A DNA stretch of 38,366 bases from UBA4877 sp002399345 (GTDB lineage: Bacteria > Bacillota > Thermoanaerobacteria > Thermoanaerobacterales > UBA4877), in NCBI GenBank assembly GCA_036752905.1, contig DAIORT010000013.1, forward strand, positions 1-38,366, written 5' to 3'. A program made the position numbers and the translations under genes. Positions 7,530-16,293 of the stretch are shown in pieces. The notes beneath the pieces were generated by a model. The model ran no database searches. It saw nothing but the letters and a program-made list of their open reading frames with translations, and was not told the origin of the DNA. The first letter of the stretch is position 1. Every line of letters starts with the position of its first letter.

Positions 7530-8923
7530 AGCTATGGGGAGGACGTTTCGAAAAAAAGACTGCGGAAGATGTGGATGAATTTAATTCCTCTATAAACGTT
7601 GACTGTCAGATGGTCCGTGAAGATATACTGGGCAGTATCGCTCATACCCGCATGTTGGGTCGCCAGGGCATTATTCCTACAGAAGATGCAAAAAAGATAT
7701 GCACCGGATTGGAGCATATCCTAGAGGATGTCCAGCGAGGCAAAGTCAAATTTCAGGTGGAGGCAGAGGACATTCATATGAATGTGGAAAATCTTCTGAC
7801 AGAGCGGATCGGTGAAACAGCCAAAAAGCTCCATACCGGAAGAAGCCGAAACGATCAGGTCGCTCTGGATTTGCGGATGGTTTCCATGAAAGAAACGGAA
7901 CATATCCTCTCCCTGCTGGCTGCTCTGGAGTCCGAGCTGCTTTCCATTGCGGAAGCGAACACAAAAACCTATATGCCCGGATATACACATTTACAGAAAG
8001 CTCAGCCCATTACCTTGGCGCACTACCTACTGGCATATTTTGAGATGCTCCGAAGGGATATTGAGCGCCTAAAGGATTGCCGTAAGCGCACAAACGTCAT
8101 GCCCCTTGGCTCCGGTGCCCTTGCCGGAACCACCTACCCCTTAGACCGGGAGTGGGTCGCCGATAACCTAGGATTTGACGATATCACAAAAAACAGTCTG
8201 GACGGAGTTTCAGACAGGGATTTTGCCATAGAAGCATTATGCTGTTGTTCAGTGATTATGATGCATCTGAGTCGGTTCTGTGAAGAATTAATCCTGTGGT
8301 CCACAGATGAATTCAGTTTTGTGGAAATGGACGACAGTTACAGTACAGGAAGCAGTATCATGCCGCAGAAAAAAAATCCGGATGTGGCGGAATTGATCCG
8401 CGGAAAAACAGGACGGGTGTATGGGGACCTGATTACCCTTTTGACAATGATGAAGGGTATTCCCTTGTCATATAACAAAGACATGCAGGAAGACAAGGAA
8501 GCTTTGTTTGACGGTTTTGATACGGTGCAGCAGTGCCTCCACATTTTTACCGATATGATTTCCACCATAACCTTCCGGAAAGGCAGGATGGAGAAAAGCG
8601 CCCTGTCTGGTTTCTCCAATGCCACTGACGCAGCGGACTACCTGGTCCGGAAGGGAATACCCTTTCGCACTGCTCATGAAATTACAGGCCGACTGGTCCT
8701 TTACTGTATCCGAAAAAACAAAGCGCTGCTGGATTTGCGGCTCGAAGAACTGCAAAGTTTCTCACCACTGTTTGGAGAAGACATCTACGAAGCCCTGTCC
8801 CTGGAAACATGTGTCAACCAAAGAAAGCTACCGGGCGGCCCCGCACCGGAAACCGTACAGGAAGCTATACGGCAAAACAAAACCTGGCTGTCCGAAACCT
8901 TTCCGGGAACCAGCAGCTATTAA
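7526..8923 (+). CDS. argH: Argininosuccinate lyase
   Basis: A 465-residue member of the fumarase/aspartase superfamily that splits argininosuccinate into arginine and fumarate, the last step of arginine synthesis. It starts MKLWGGRFEKKT, the usual opening of the family. It carries TGRSRNDQVALDLR (about residues 109-122), GYTHLQKAQP (about 154-163) with the catalytic histidine, and the superfamily signature GSSIMPQKKNPD (about 276-287) with the catalytic serine loop. It begins inside the stop codon of argG, showing a two-gene operon. The region downstream is non-coding apart from a transposase remnant. Confidence 0.97.
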   Translation: MKLWGGRFEKKTAEDVDEFNSSINVDCQMVREDILGSIAHTRMLGRQGIIPTEDAKKICTGLEHILEDVQRGKVKFQVEAEDIHMNVENLLTERIGETAKKLHTGRSRNDQVALDLRMVSMKETEHILSLLAALESELLSIAEANTKTYMPGYTHLQKAQPITLAHYLLAYFEMLRRDIERLKDCRKRTNVMPLGSGALAGTTYPLDREWVADNLGFDDITKNSLDGVSDRDFAIEALCCCSVIMMHLSRFCEELILWSTDEFSFVEMDDSYSTGSSIMPQKKNPDVAELIRGKTGRVYGDLITLLTMMKGIPLSYNKDMQEDKEALFDGFDTVQQCLHIFTDMISTITFRKGRMEKSALSGFSNATDAADYLVRKGIPFRTAHEITGRLVLYCIRKNKALLDLRLEELQSFSPLFGEDIYEALSLETCVNQRKLPGGPAPETVQEAIRQNKTWLSETFPGTSSY

Positions 8924-9099
8924 CTTTGGTGAAATTAAAAAAGTAAAATCCACCATAATGTAAGATCAAATAAAAATGTACAATAAATAATATATATTGT
9001 TGTAGTTATCATTATCGTTTTGGTATAATAATGATAGAAATAGACAGAATTAAATCAGCAATGTTCAAACTTCCTTTGATGATACCTATTTAAGAAGAG
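8924..9099. other. Intergenic region after argH with an inverted repeat
   Basis: No gene is seen. An inverted repeat TATCATTAT (9007-9015) / ATAATGATA (9028-9036) resembles halves of a Fur-type box, but no intact gene follows it. No T-run follows, so it is not a normal terminator for argH. Confidence 0.35.
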
Positions 9100-9366
9100 C
9101 TATTTCATAAGAAGTTCTGGTTTCAATATCATCTCATTGGGTGGTATGTGAGCAGATCCAAACTTCTTAAGGATATTAGTTCCGTAGAGGGCGCTGAATA
9201 CCCGGCATGGTGGCCGGTTATTCAGCTTTTTTCTTGAGTAAGAATTTATGTGACTTATCATGATGTTAATATCATATTGATTAAGATCATCAAAACTGCA
9301 CCCTTTAGGAATAATTCTGCGTATCAACGCGCGGATGGATCGCAATAGAAAATATAAGTTCATTGA
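9100..9366 (-). pseudogene. IS30-family transposase, C-terminal remnant
   Basis: The 87-residue minus frame contains ALIRRIIPKGCSFDDLNQYD, then HINSYSRKKLNNR and later HIPPNEMILKPELL. Intact IS30-type transposases end with this pattern: R-R-F-I-P-K-G, an H-I-N-S-Y segment, L-N-x-R-x-P and a final I-L-K-P-x-L-L. The DDE catalytic domain is missing, and an in-frame TAA (9369-9367) cuts the frame immediately upstream. This is a dead insertion-sequence end rather than an active element. Confidence 0.65.
9190..9227 (+). terminator. Strong hairpin with T-run inside the transposase remnant
   Basis: GCTGAATACCCGGC pairs with GCCGGTTATTCAGC, with one mismatch and a short loop, and is followed by TTTTTT on the plus strand. 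The hairpin is formed by the codons of the transposase LNNRPP region. It has the form of an intrinsic terminator for rightward transcripts such as argGH read-through, although its origin may be coincidental. Confidence 0.5.
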
Positions 9367-9399
9367 TTACCCTTAGCATTTCTACGGTATCCATTTCTA

Positions 9400-9476
9400 T
9401 AGTAGACACATCTTGATATGCGTATATATAGCCATGATATCCCCCTGTTTTCATGGCATCACAAATTTGTCTACTA
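9400..9476. repeat. Nested inverted repeats
   Basis: TAGTAGACA (9400-9408) is repeated inverted as TGTCTACTA (9468-9476). Inside it, GCCATGA (9431-9437) is repeated inverted as TCATGGC (9451-9457). Two nested pairs in 77 bases next to a transposase remnant suggest a small non-coding insertion or insertion-sequence ends. No coding content is visible from 9370 to 9680. Confidence 0.45.
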
Positions 9477-9684
9477 AATCATACCAGATAAAATCATAAA
9501 AGAGTATTATTTTGTATAATTTATTTCCACCTTATTTTTTGCAAGACTAAGTCTAGCTGTTAGATTATGTTGGGGTGGAAGTTACTTTTTTAATTACAGA
9601 ATTAATTAATATACTAATAGGTTCATTTTCACTATACCTATATGAATTACTTAACAATTAAGTATTTATTAGCAAAAAAATTTA

Positions 9685-9713
9685 TTGACTTATTTTGTAA
9701 AATCTGGTATCAT
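9685..9713 (+). promoter_or_regulatory. abrB promoter
   Basis: TTGACT (9685-9690) and TATCAT (9708-9713) are 17 bases apart, 44 bases before the abrB start codon. A TATAAT-like hexamer overlaps the -10 box on its right. Confidence 0.6.
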
Positions 9714-9756
9714 ATAATATATAAAGTTGTCGAATTTTGGAGGGGAGATTATTATT

Positions 9757-10002
9757 ATGAAATCAACTGGAATCGTGCGAAGAGTAGATGAGCTTGGCAG
9801 AGTGGTTATACCCATAGAGCTGCGCAGGACACTGAACATAGCGGAGAGAGATGCTCTCGAGATATATGTTGATGGTGAAGAAATCATGCTCAAAAAATAT
9901 GAACCTGCTTGTATATTCTGTGGTAATGCTAAGGATGTTATTAATTACAAAGGTAAAAATATTTGCAAAGATTGTTTAGAGGAATTAAAGAAAGAGGTTT
10001 AA
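9757..10002 (+). CDS. abrB: AbrB-family transition-state regulator
   Basis: An 81-residue DNA-binding protein. Residues 1-50 form the swapped-hairpin AbrB/SpoVT domain (MKSTGIVRRVDELGRVVIPI, then ELRRTLNIAERDALEIYVDG). Residues about 55-75 hold two CxxC pairs (CIFC, CKDC), the zinc-finger-like tail common in clostridial AbrB proteins. AbrB proteins repress stationary-phase and sporulation genes during growth. ATG 9757 follows GGAGGGGAG; the in-frame extension to 9727 has no site. The gene faces rsmI and their 3' ends overlap by four bases, an arrangement related to the yabB-rsmI-abrB neighbourhood of Bacillus. It has its own promoter. Confidence 0.9.
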   Translation: MKSTGIVRRVDELGRVVIPIELRRTLNIAERDALEIYVDGEEIMLKKYEPACIFCGNAKDVINYKGKNICKDCLEELKKEV

Positions 10003-10823
10003 TCCTCTTTAAATAGATCATATACCTCTCGTTTAGGAATGCCTGCGTCTTTGGCGGCCTGTTTTACTGCATCTTTCTTGGTTACACCGAGACTCATGTA
10101 TTTTATGGCCTGGCCTCTGGCGTATTCAATACCAAGCGGGAGGTTTTCTTTTTTTATCCCTTCCATAACCAGCACAAATTCTCCTTTGGCACCTTTCATC
10201 TTAAAATATTCAATGGCCCGGCTTACCTTTCCCCTGAATGTCTCTTCATAAAGCTTGGTCATTTCTCTGCTTACCGATACATTCCGGTCTCCGAGAAGGC
10301 TTAATATATCCTCCATGGTATTTATCAGTCTTTTTGGCGATTCATATATAATAATGGTACGTGGTTCATTCTTCAGCTCTTCAAATAAAGCTTTTCTGTT
10401 ATTTTTTTGACGGGGAAGAAAACCCTCAAAGCAGAATCTCCGCGTGTCCAGGCCGGACATGGCCAACGCCGCGAGGGAAGCAGACGGCCCGGGGATCACC
10501 TCGACCTCTATCTTCTCTTCTATGCATCTTTTAACGATGACCTCACCGGGGTCGGATATGCATGGCATACCGGCATCGCTTACTACAGCAACATTAAACC
10601 CATTTTTTAACGTATCTATTATTTCATCTGATACCTTGACCTCATTAAATTTATGGTAGCTTATGAGTTTACTATGTATGTCATAATGATTAAGCAGCTT
10701 GATGGTGTTCCTGGTGTCTTCTGCTGCAACAATATCGACTTCTTTAAGTACATCCAGCACCCTAAACGTGATATCCCTAAGATTGCCTATGGGGGTAGCA
10801 CATATATATAGTTTTCCGTTCAT
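9999..10823 (-). CDS. rsmI: 16S rRNA (cytidine1402-2'-O)-methyltransferase
   Basis: A 274-residue SAM-dependent methyltransferase of the tetrapyrrole-methylase fold that modifies C1402 in the decoding centre of 16S rRNA. It begins GKLYICATPIGNLRDITFR (residues 3-21), continues with VAAEDTRNTIKLLNHYDI (about 33-50) and VSDAGMPCISDPGEV (about 80-94), and has IPGPSASLAALAMSGL (about 109-124). All are RsmI signatures. Its start overlaps the stop codon of trmN6 by four bases, so the two are cotranslated, and its stop overlaps that of the convergent abrB gene. This matches the yabB-rsmI order in other Firmicutes, without the small yazA gene. Confidence 0.96.
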   Translation of the reverse strand: MNGKLYICATPIGNLRDITFRVLDVLKEVDIVAAEDTRNTIKLLNHYDIHSKLISYHKFNEVKVSDEIIDTLKNGFNVAVVSDAGMPCISDPGEVIVKRCIEEKIEVEVIPGPSASLAALAMSGLDTRRFCFEGFLPRQKNNRKALFEELKNEPRTIIIYESPKRLINTMEDILSLLGDRNVSVSREMTKLYEETFRGKVSRAIEYFKMKGAKGEFVLVMEGIKKENLPLGIEYARGQAIKYMSLGVTKKDAVKQAAKDAGIPKREVYDLFKED

Positions 10824-11545
10824 TTACTTTCACCACCGTAGTATATTTTCAAATAGTCATCGGTATAACTACCATCAGCGTTATATATAATAAGAGGTTT
10901 TTCCACAATCATGTCCGGATTGCCACATTTTACGCAGTAAACCAGAAAAAGATCGGGCCGTCTATCCTCCTTGGGATAAATCATATACAACCTCTTGGGT
11001 TCCAGCCGCAAACTTTTACATTCGTATAGCACCTCGGCCAGCCTTTCCGTTCGGTGTACCATAAAAAGTCCACCGCTGTATCTCAATACCTTGAAAGCAG
11101 CAGCGAGGACGTCTTTAAGCGTGCAGTATATCTCATGTCGTGCTGCAGACTTCATTGTATTTGGGCTTACCGCGCCGGTGTTTACCTTCAGATAAGGTGG
11201 GTTTGCCGTTACAAGATCGAAGGTTTCATAGCCAAAATATCTCTCTATTTCTTTGATATCACCGTTTATAATGTCCACGCCGGCCAGGCCATTGAGTCCT
11301 AAGCTTCTGCCCGCCCTCTCCACCTCTGCAGCATTAATATCTATGCCACACACGCTCTTTACCTTTCTCTTTCCCGCAAGCAGTATGGGAATAATACCGT
11401 TCCCACAGCAAAGGTCCAGAGCCCTCTTTACCCCGCTTAAAGGTGCAAGGTTTGCCAGCAGCACCGCATCCATTCCAAACCTGAAGCCATCCGCCGCCTG
11501 AATAATCTTAAGGCCATCGTATTGCAGGTCATCCACCGTCTCCAT
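10820..11545 (-). CDS. tRNA1(Val) (adenine37-N6)-methyltransferase-like protein (YabB family)
   Basis: A 241-residue Rossmann-fold SAM methyltransferase. It has the SAM motif ALDLCCGNGIIPILL (residues about 42-56), an acidic loop CGIDINAAEVERA, and the N6-adenine catalytic motif NPPY (about 115-118) in TANPPYLKVN. These identify the YabB/TrmN6 group, which methylates adenine 37 of a tRNA. The family fits better than rRNA methyltransferases because of its length and position upstream of rsmI. Its start is an ATG with GGAGTG upstream. It is the first gene of the leftward trmN6-rsmI pair. In Bacillus the yaaT block precedes it directly; here a 9.4-kb segment intervenes. Confidence 0.88.
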   Translation of the reverse strand: METVDDLQYDGLKIIQAADGFRFGMDAVLLANLAPLSGVKRALDLCCGNGIIPILLAGKRKVKSVCGIDINAAEVERAGRSLGLNGLAGVDIINGDIKEIERYFGYETFDLVTANPPYLKVNTGAVSPNTMKSAARHEIYCTLKDVLAAAFKVLRYSGGLFMVHRTERLAEVLYECKSLRLEPKRLYMIYPKEDRRPDLFLVYCVKCGNPDMIVEKPLIIYNADGSYTDDYLKIYYGGESK

Positions 11546-11616
11546 AAGCCAACACTCCCGAAATCATCTTCTTTAAGCTATAACTATATTACCACATTAT
11601 ACGATAAAATAGTAAA

Positions 11617-11640
11617 ACTGCCGCCAAATCAGGCAGCAGT
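11617..11640 (-). terminator. Terminator of the PTS operon
   Basis: On the minus strand ACTGCTGCC pairs with GGCGGCAGT (one mismatch, six-base loop), followed by TTTTACTATTTT. It lies 14 bases after the stop codon of the phospho-beta-glucosidase gene. Confidence 0.75.
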
Positions 11641-11653
11641 CTTTAAATTCCCA

Positions 11654-13105
11654 TCATAATCTTTCACCATTGGACTCTATAACATCCTTGTACCAGAAAA
11701 ATGAATCCTTCTTTAATCGCTTAAGGCTTCCTTTGCCATAGTCATCCTTATCCACATAGATAAAACCATATCTCTTTGACATCTCCGATGTGGAATCGCT
11801 CACTAAATCAATAGGACCCCATGTCGTATACCCCATCACATCCACACCGTCTTCTATAGCCTCTCTCATTTGAATTATATGCTTTCTCAAATAATCAACC
11901 CTGTAATCATCATGTATGCTTCCATCTTCCTCCACCTTGTCATATGTGCCCAACCCGTTTTCCACTATAAAAATGGGTTTTTGGTATCTGTCATATAAAT
12001 CATTTAAAACCCATCTCAGACCCACAGGATCTATCTGCCATCCCCAGTTGGTGGTCTCCAGATAAGGATTTTTCACTCCGGTAAATAAACTGTCCGGCAG
12101 CCGCTCGGCGTTGGCATCCGTACCCTCAGAAACAGACTTATAGTAACTTATAGACACAAAATCCACTGGATAGAGCTTTAAAATCTCATCATCACCCAAC
12201 TCTTTCTCTATGGAAATATTATTTTCATTAAAATACCTCATCATATATTCGGGATACTTCCCCCTCACGCAGACATCCGTAAAAAACAGGTTCATTTGAT
12301 TGGATTTCTGGGCTTTGATGATATCCAGCGGGTTATTGGTTTCTGGATATATCGCATTCCTAGATAGCATGCATCCTACCTTATTGTCGGGATTTATTTC
12401 ATGGGCTATCTTGGTAGCCAACGCACTTGCCACAAACTGATGATGCGCAGCCTGATAGCGCAGGCTCAATGGGTCTTCGCAATCATCTGTAAACACACCG
12501 CCACCGGTATAAGGATTCTTAGCCATGACGTTGATCTCATTGAAGGTAAGCCATATATCCACCTTATCCTTGTATCTTTCAAACACCGTACGGGCAAACC
12601 TTAAGAAAAAACCGATCAGCCTTCTGTCCGCCCATCCGTTATACTTCACCGCCAGGTTTAAAGGTGTATCATAATGGGATAATGTAACCAGCGGCCGCAT
12701 ATTATATTTCCTGCACTCGTCAAATACATCATCATAAAATTCCAGCCCCTGCTCATTAGGTTCTTCATCATCCCCATTGGGGAAAATCCTACTCCAGCTT
12801 ATTGATAGCCTGAAAACCTTGAAACCCATCTCGGAAAACAGCTTTATGTCTTCCTTATATCTATGATAAAAATCTATACCGTATCTTTTAGGAAAATAAT
12901 AGTTTTTTTCATTCTTTAATATTTCTTCAATTTCTTTGCGTGTTATACTTGGGGGCTTATCGCCACTTCTCTTTTCCTTTGGTACAAATCTCACCATATC
13001 TGCTATAGAGAGTCCTCTTCCACCTTCATCATAAGCACCCTCTATTTGGCAGGCTGATGTTGCACCTCCCCACAGAAAGCCTTTTGGAAATCTACTATAA
13101 ACCAT
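11654..13105 (-). CDS. Glycoside hydrolase family 1, probable 6-phospho-beta-glucosidase
   Basis: A 483-residue cytoplasmic GH1 enzyme. It starts with FPKGFLWGGATSACQIEGA, has the acid/base glutamate in TFNE (E190) and the nucleophile in IVENG (E382). The C-terminal part shows S436, K444 and Y446 in VSDSTSEMSKRYGFIYVD, the pattern that binds the 6-phosphate of sugars imported by a phosphotransferase system. It therefore probably cleaves a phosphorylated beta-disaccharide such as cellobiose 6-phosphate. A GGAGG site precedes the ATG. It is the last gene of the leftward operon, 18 bases after the IIB gene, and is followed by a terminator. Confidence 0.93.
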   Translation of the reverse strand: MVYSRFPKGFLWGGATSACQIEGAYDEGGRGLSIADMVRFVPKEKRSGDKPPSITRKEIEEILKNEKNYYFPKRYGIDFYHRYKEDIKLFSEMGFKVFRLSISWSRIFPNGDDEEPNEQGLEFYDDVFDECRKYNMRPLVTLSHYDTPLNLAVKYNGWADRRLIGFFLRFARTVFERYKDKVDIWLTFNEINVMAKNPYTGGGVFTDDCEDPLSLRYQAAHHQFVASALATKIAHEINPDNKVGCMLSRNAIYPETNNPLDIIKAQKSNQMNLFFTDVCVRGKYPEYMMRYFNENNISIEKELGDDEILKLYPVDFVSISYYKSVSEGTDANAERLPDSLFTGVKNPYLETTNWGWQIDPVGLRWVLNDLYDRYQKPIFIVENGLGTYDKVEEDGSIHDDYRVDYLRKHIIQMREAIEDGVDVMGYTTWGPIDLVSDSTSEMSKRYGFIYVDKDDYGKGSLKRLKKDSFFWYKDVIESNGERL

Positions 13106-13123
13106 ATTTACCTCCGTAAGATA

Positions 13124-13429
13124 TTATTCGTCTTTGAGCAACTTCTTGGCCTGGTTCAAAACTTTTTCCCCGTCCATCATTCCATAAGCAACCATATCCA
13201 CAATATCCACAGGAACATCCTTAACGGCCTTTTCTACCCTCTCCTTGTCAAACCTGACCTGAGGAGCCAGCAATATTAGATCGGCCTGCTGCTGTACCTC
13301 TTTTAAATTAGCTAATGATGTCGCGGTAATTTCATATTGGCAGCCCTGCTTCTTTGCGGCTTCCTTCATTTTGTTTACCAATAGACTCGTCGACATACCT
13401 GCTGAACACAATAAAAATATCTTCTTCAT
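13124..13429 (-). CDS. celA: PTS lactose/cellobiose-family IIB component
   Basis: A 101-residue soluble phosphocarrier. Cys8 in FLLCSAGMSTS (residues 5-15) is the phosphorylated residue, in the usual C-S-A-G-M-S-T-S loop. It takes phosphate from the IIA protein encoded four bases upstream and passes it to sugar entering through the IIC permease. Length and loop match the cellobiose (CelA/LicB) type rather than mannitol or fructose IIB. It is placed between the IIA gene and the phospho-beta-glucosidase gene in one leftward operon. Confidence 0.94.
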   Translation of the reverse strand: MKKIFLLCSAGMSTSLLVNKMKEAAKKQGCQYEITATSLANLKEVQQQADLILLAPQVRFDKERVEKAVKDVPVDIVDMVAYGMMDGEKVLNQAKKLLKDE

Positions 13430-13433
13430 TTAT

Positions 13434-13769
13434 TTACCCCCTTGATTCTTTTATTGTTTTATATAAATCTATTATTTCCCGCGCAGTATCATTGAAGGTT
13501 ATGCAATTCATCAAATGATCCTGGGCATGAACAACCAGTAAATTCAGCTTAATACCTTGTCCATTGGATTCTTCAGCCAATAAACTTGTCTGCGCATTAT
13601 GAGCGGAAAGCTCAGAATCTTTAGCGGATTTATATTTCTCTTCCGCTTTTTCAAAATCAAACTTTTTAGCAGCCCTTATAGCATCCATTGCATAAGATTT
13701 TGCATTTCCTGCATTAATTATAATATTCATTACAACTTCTGTTAAATCCTGTTCTGCATTTTTCCCCAT
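13434..13769 (-). CDS. celC: PTS lactose/cellobiose-family IIA component
   Basis: A 111-residue all-helical protein of the trimeric IIA(Lac/Cel) family. His81 in VVHAQDHLM (79-87) is the phosphorylated histidine. The first half (VVMNIIINAGNAKSYAMDAI and similar) forms the expected helical bundle. It accepts phosphate from HPr and passes it to IIB. An AGGAGTG site precedes the ATG. It lies 23 bases downstream of the mupG-like gene and four bases upstream of the IIB gene. Confidence 0.94.
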   Translation of the reverse strand: MGKNAEQDLTEVVMNIIINAGNAKSYAMDAIRAAKKFDFEKAEEKYKSAKDSELSAHNAQTSLLAEESNGQGIKLNLLVVHAQDHLMNCITFNDTAREIIDLYKTIKESRG

Positions 13770-13792
13770 CTGACCACTCCTAAAAGTCTTAT

Positions 13793-14893
13793 CTAATTAT
13801 TAACTATAATAAAATTAAACTTTTGGTAGGGCTTTATATAGTCCAATATAAAAACCTCATCCTGCTTGACTTTTGCTATGACATTGGATTTGCCGGTGTT
13901 TTTAAAATCCTTTAAAGCTATTTCCAGCTCTCCTTTGTAGTTTCCATAATCATCACTCTCTATAAGTATATCTCCCCTCTTTATATCACGAGGAGCATTG
14001 TGTAGTGCGAAACTCTTATCACTGTATTTATCTCTGCTATTCTTGGTAGACCTGATGACTGTATCGGAAATATCCCCCCTCCTGAAGTGGATCTCATCCA
14101 ATAATATTGTTTTTTCCAACTCCATAATATCATCCTTTAATGCGACCTCAAAAGAAACCATATCCAGCCGCATATTTTTTATCCTTGAAAACTCATCTTC
14201 AGTCAAAAAGCAATTGGATACAATAACATCATCAATTTCATTTAAGGCTATCATGTGTTTCAGCTGAACCTGCACCGGTAAATGCCTGTGCATCTCCAGA
14301 GTCGGAAGCTGCCTGCCTACAGGCCAAGGGCCAAACGCATTTTCGCTCTGCCCGGTAATAAAGGCTGCCGTATTGAGACCGTATTTCTTAAAACGCCGGG
14401 TGCATCTCTCGAAATATTCCAGTGTAAGCCCGGTATGTTCATGTGGATAAAAATTATGGCAACCCACAAGATTATATTTATTGGGCACATTGTCCATAAT
14501 CGTATCTATATAACTAGTATCATTGCTCATGTTGATCTCAATCTTTAAATTATAATCATTGTATGTCATCATGGCTTCTTCATAGCCGGAGTAACCATTG
14601 TCCAGCCTAAACCCACTTGCCTTGATATCTTTAAAAAAGGACAGATCATCTCCACTTACATTAAGTTTTCTAAGTACGGACGGATTTACATCAACAATGG
14701 TTTGAAGTCCTTTTTTATTTGCATAATCTATAATGCCTGAAAATCTATCCACAATATCCTTCTTTGTTCCTTGTGCTGACAATAAGCAGGAAAATATTCT
14801 TTTGAATCCGGCATCTGCTGCCATGTTGATATAATTAATCAACTCACTGTCTGTAGATTTCTCAGGATAAATAGATATACCTAAATTCCTCAT
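13793..14893 (-). CDS. MupG-like protein (DUF871), probable 6-phospho-N-acetylmuramidase
   Basis: A 366-residue cytoplasmic protein of the DUF871/MupG family. It has a TIM-barrel N-terminal part (LGISIYPEKSTDSELINYI at residues 3-21, FRLDNGYSGYE, VGCHNFYPHEHTGLTLEYF near 140-160, QLPTLEMHRHLP near 195) and a smaller C-terminal beta domain from about residue 250. The characterised member cleaves MurNAc-6-phosphate-GlcNAc in the cytoplasm during peptidoglycan recycling. Here it sits inside a cellobiose-type PTS operon rather than next to murP and murQ, so its substrate may be another phosphorylated disaccharide. A perfect hairpin with a T-rich tail lies upstream and probably lowers its expression relative to the permease gene. 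Confidence 0.85.
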   Translation of the reverse strand: MRNLGISIYPEKSTDSELINYINMAADAGFKRIFSCLLSAQGTKKDIVDRFSGIIDYANKKGLQTIVDVNPSVLRKLNVSGDDLSFFKDIKASGFRLDNGYSGYEEAMMTYNDYNLKIEINMSNDTSYIDTIMDNVPNKYNLVGCHNFYPHEHTGLTLEYFERCTRRFKKYGLNTAAFITGQSENAFGPWPVGRQLPTLEMHRHLPVQVQLKHMIALNEIDDVIVSNCFLTEDEFSRIKNMRLDMVSFEVALKDDIMELEKTILLDEIHFRRGDISDTVIRSTKNSRDKYSDKSFALHNAPRDIKRGDILIESDDYGNYKGELEIALKDFKNTGKSNVIAKVKQDEVFILDYIKPYQKFNFIIVNN

Positions 14894-14948
14894 TGGTAAT
14901 ACCCGCCTTTTTAATATATTTTGACATCTCCAATTTTAAAAGAAAATC

Positions 14949-14970
14949 GAGGACTTCAACGGAAGTCCTC
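14949..14970 (-). terminator. Intra-operon hairpin between the IIC and mupG-like genes
   Basis: On the minus strand GAGGACTTC pairs perfectly with GAAGTCCTC around a four-base loop, followed by GATTTTCTTTT. It begins seven bases after the IIC stop codon. This is the form of an intrinsic terminator, probably partial, since the downstream genes show no other clear promoter. Confidence 0.6.
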
Positions 14971-14976
14971 ATCTTC

Positions 14977-16269
14977 TTATTTTACTTCGCTTGATGCAGA
15001 CTGTTTTTCCAGCTCCAATTTATCAATAACTCTAAAAAACGGGTAATAAATGAGTCCATCTATTAATATCAGTATCGCCTGCCACAGTGCGCCCCGCCAT
15101 CCGCTGATAATCAAACCGGACAATATGGGAGGCGTAGTCCACTGCAGATTAACTCCGTTAGCCAGCGGTACAATACCCACTGCCATTACAAAATACGTCA
15201 GAAACACATTTACCAACGGTGCTATTAAAAAAGGTATAAATATGATTGGGTTTAGCACGACCGGCAGTCCGAAGATTATCGGTTCATTGATATTAAATAT
15301 GCCCGCGCCCACCGACAGCTTACTTAAGGATTTGTACCTTTCCGACCTGCCCCAGAACAGCATTATTAAGACCAATGCCAATGTTGCGCCTGCCCCGCCA
15401 ATACATACATAGTTGACATAAAATTGATAGTTTAAGATATTAGGCAGTGCCTTGCCTGCCTCAAAGGCTGCAGCATTCTCAGCTGTTTGTGCAAACATTA
15501 TAGGCTTGGTTATTCCATCCGTTACGTTGGAGCCGTGTATTCCAAACAGCCACAATATCTGCTGGATTATAACCACTATAATAAGGAAGAATAAATTCCC
15601 GCCTATATTGGTTAACGGTTTTTGAAGTATGGTATATATAAAGGCCTGCACCGTACCATAACTCGTAAATGAAAAGACAATGCTTATTATTGTAAATACT
15701 ATAAATACAATCATTTCAGGTACTAAAGCACTGAAAGAAGTTGCTACATTGCCAGGAACATTGTCCGGCATCTTTATAGTCCAACCCTTGTTATTTATTA
15801 CGGAAAATAATTTGAGTGCCAACATCGTTGTAAATATGCCCAAAAATAATCCCACCGCCGTGAAATTGTCAACAGGCAGTGCCTTGGCACCATCCTTACC
15901 GAACTCTACCGTAGGTGTCAAGATGAAAAATGCCACCAGGGATGTCACAATGCTTGTTACGCCATCAATATTAAAAGACCTTCCCAGGCTTTTGGCCATA
16001 CCTATGATTACAAAGATGGTCATTAAATTCATTGTGGCATTATAAGGAATCAAAATGTAGTCAGACCAATTTTCTCCCAGCTTTTCAATCATAAAATCCT
16101 GGTATGCCACGATTGGGATATTCGGTATCAGCAGAAATAACGATCCTATAATCAGCAGTGGCATAACCGCAAAAAAACCGTCTCTTACTGCCGTTAAGTA
16201 AATATTCTGGTCCAGTTTCCGGGCTACCGGAACTAACTTAGCCTCCAAAAAACTCATTAATCCTTCCAA
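14977..16269 (-). CDS. celB: PTS cellobiose-family IIC permease
   Basis: A 430-residue integral membrane permease with about ten hydrophobic segments. It imports a disaccharide while IIB phosphorylates it. The IIC signature INEPIIFGLPVVLNPIIFIP lies near residues 322-341, the substrate-binding region of the family, and WLFGIHGSNV lies near 240. The start is probably TTG 16269, with GGAGGG six bases before it; ATG at 16257 with an AAGGA site is an alternative that is four residues shorter. It follows the regulator gene by 24 bases. Confidence 0.93.
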   Translation of the reverse strand: MEGLMSFLEAKLVPVARKLDQNIYLTAVRDGFFAVMPLLIIGSLFLLIPNIPIVAYQDFMIEKLGENWSDYILIPYNATMNLMTIFVIIGMAKSLGRSFNIDGVTSIVTSLVAFFILTPTVEFGKDGAKALPVDNFTAVGLFLGIFTTMLALKLFSVINNKGWTIKMPDNVPGNVATSFSALVPEMIVFIVFTIISIVFSFTSYGTVQAFIYTILQKPLTNIGGNLFFLIIVVIIQQILWLFGIHGSNVTDGITKPIMFAQTAENAAAFEAGKALPNILNYQFYVNYVCIGGAGATLALVLIMLFWGRSERYKSLSKLSVGAGIFNINEPIIFGLPVVLNPIIFIPFLIAPLVNVFLTYFVMAVGIVPLANGVNLQWTTPPILSGLIISGWRGALWQAILILIDGLIYYPFFRVIDKLELEKQSASSEVK

Positions 16270-16293
16270 AGCACACCCTCCTCAAACATATAA

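Noticed and set aside
9007..9036. Fur-box-like inverted repeat after argH
   Set aside because: Half sites resemble Fur boxes, but no iron-related gene or intact gene follows; kept only as an intergenic note.
9690..9893. Minus-strand frame over abrB
   Set aside because: It is antisense to the clear AbrB domain.
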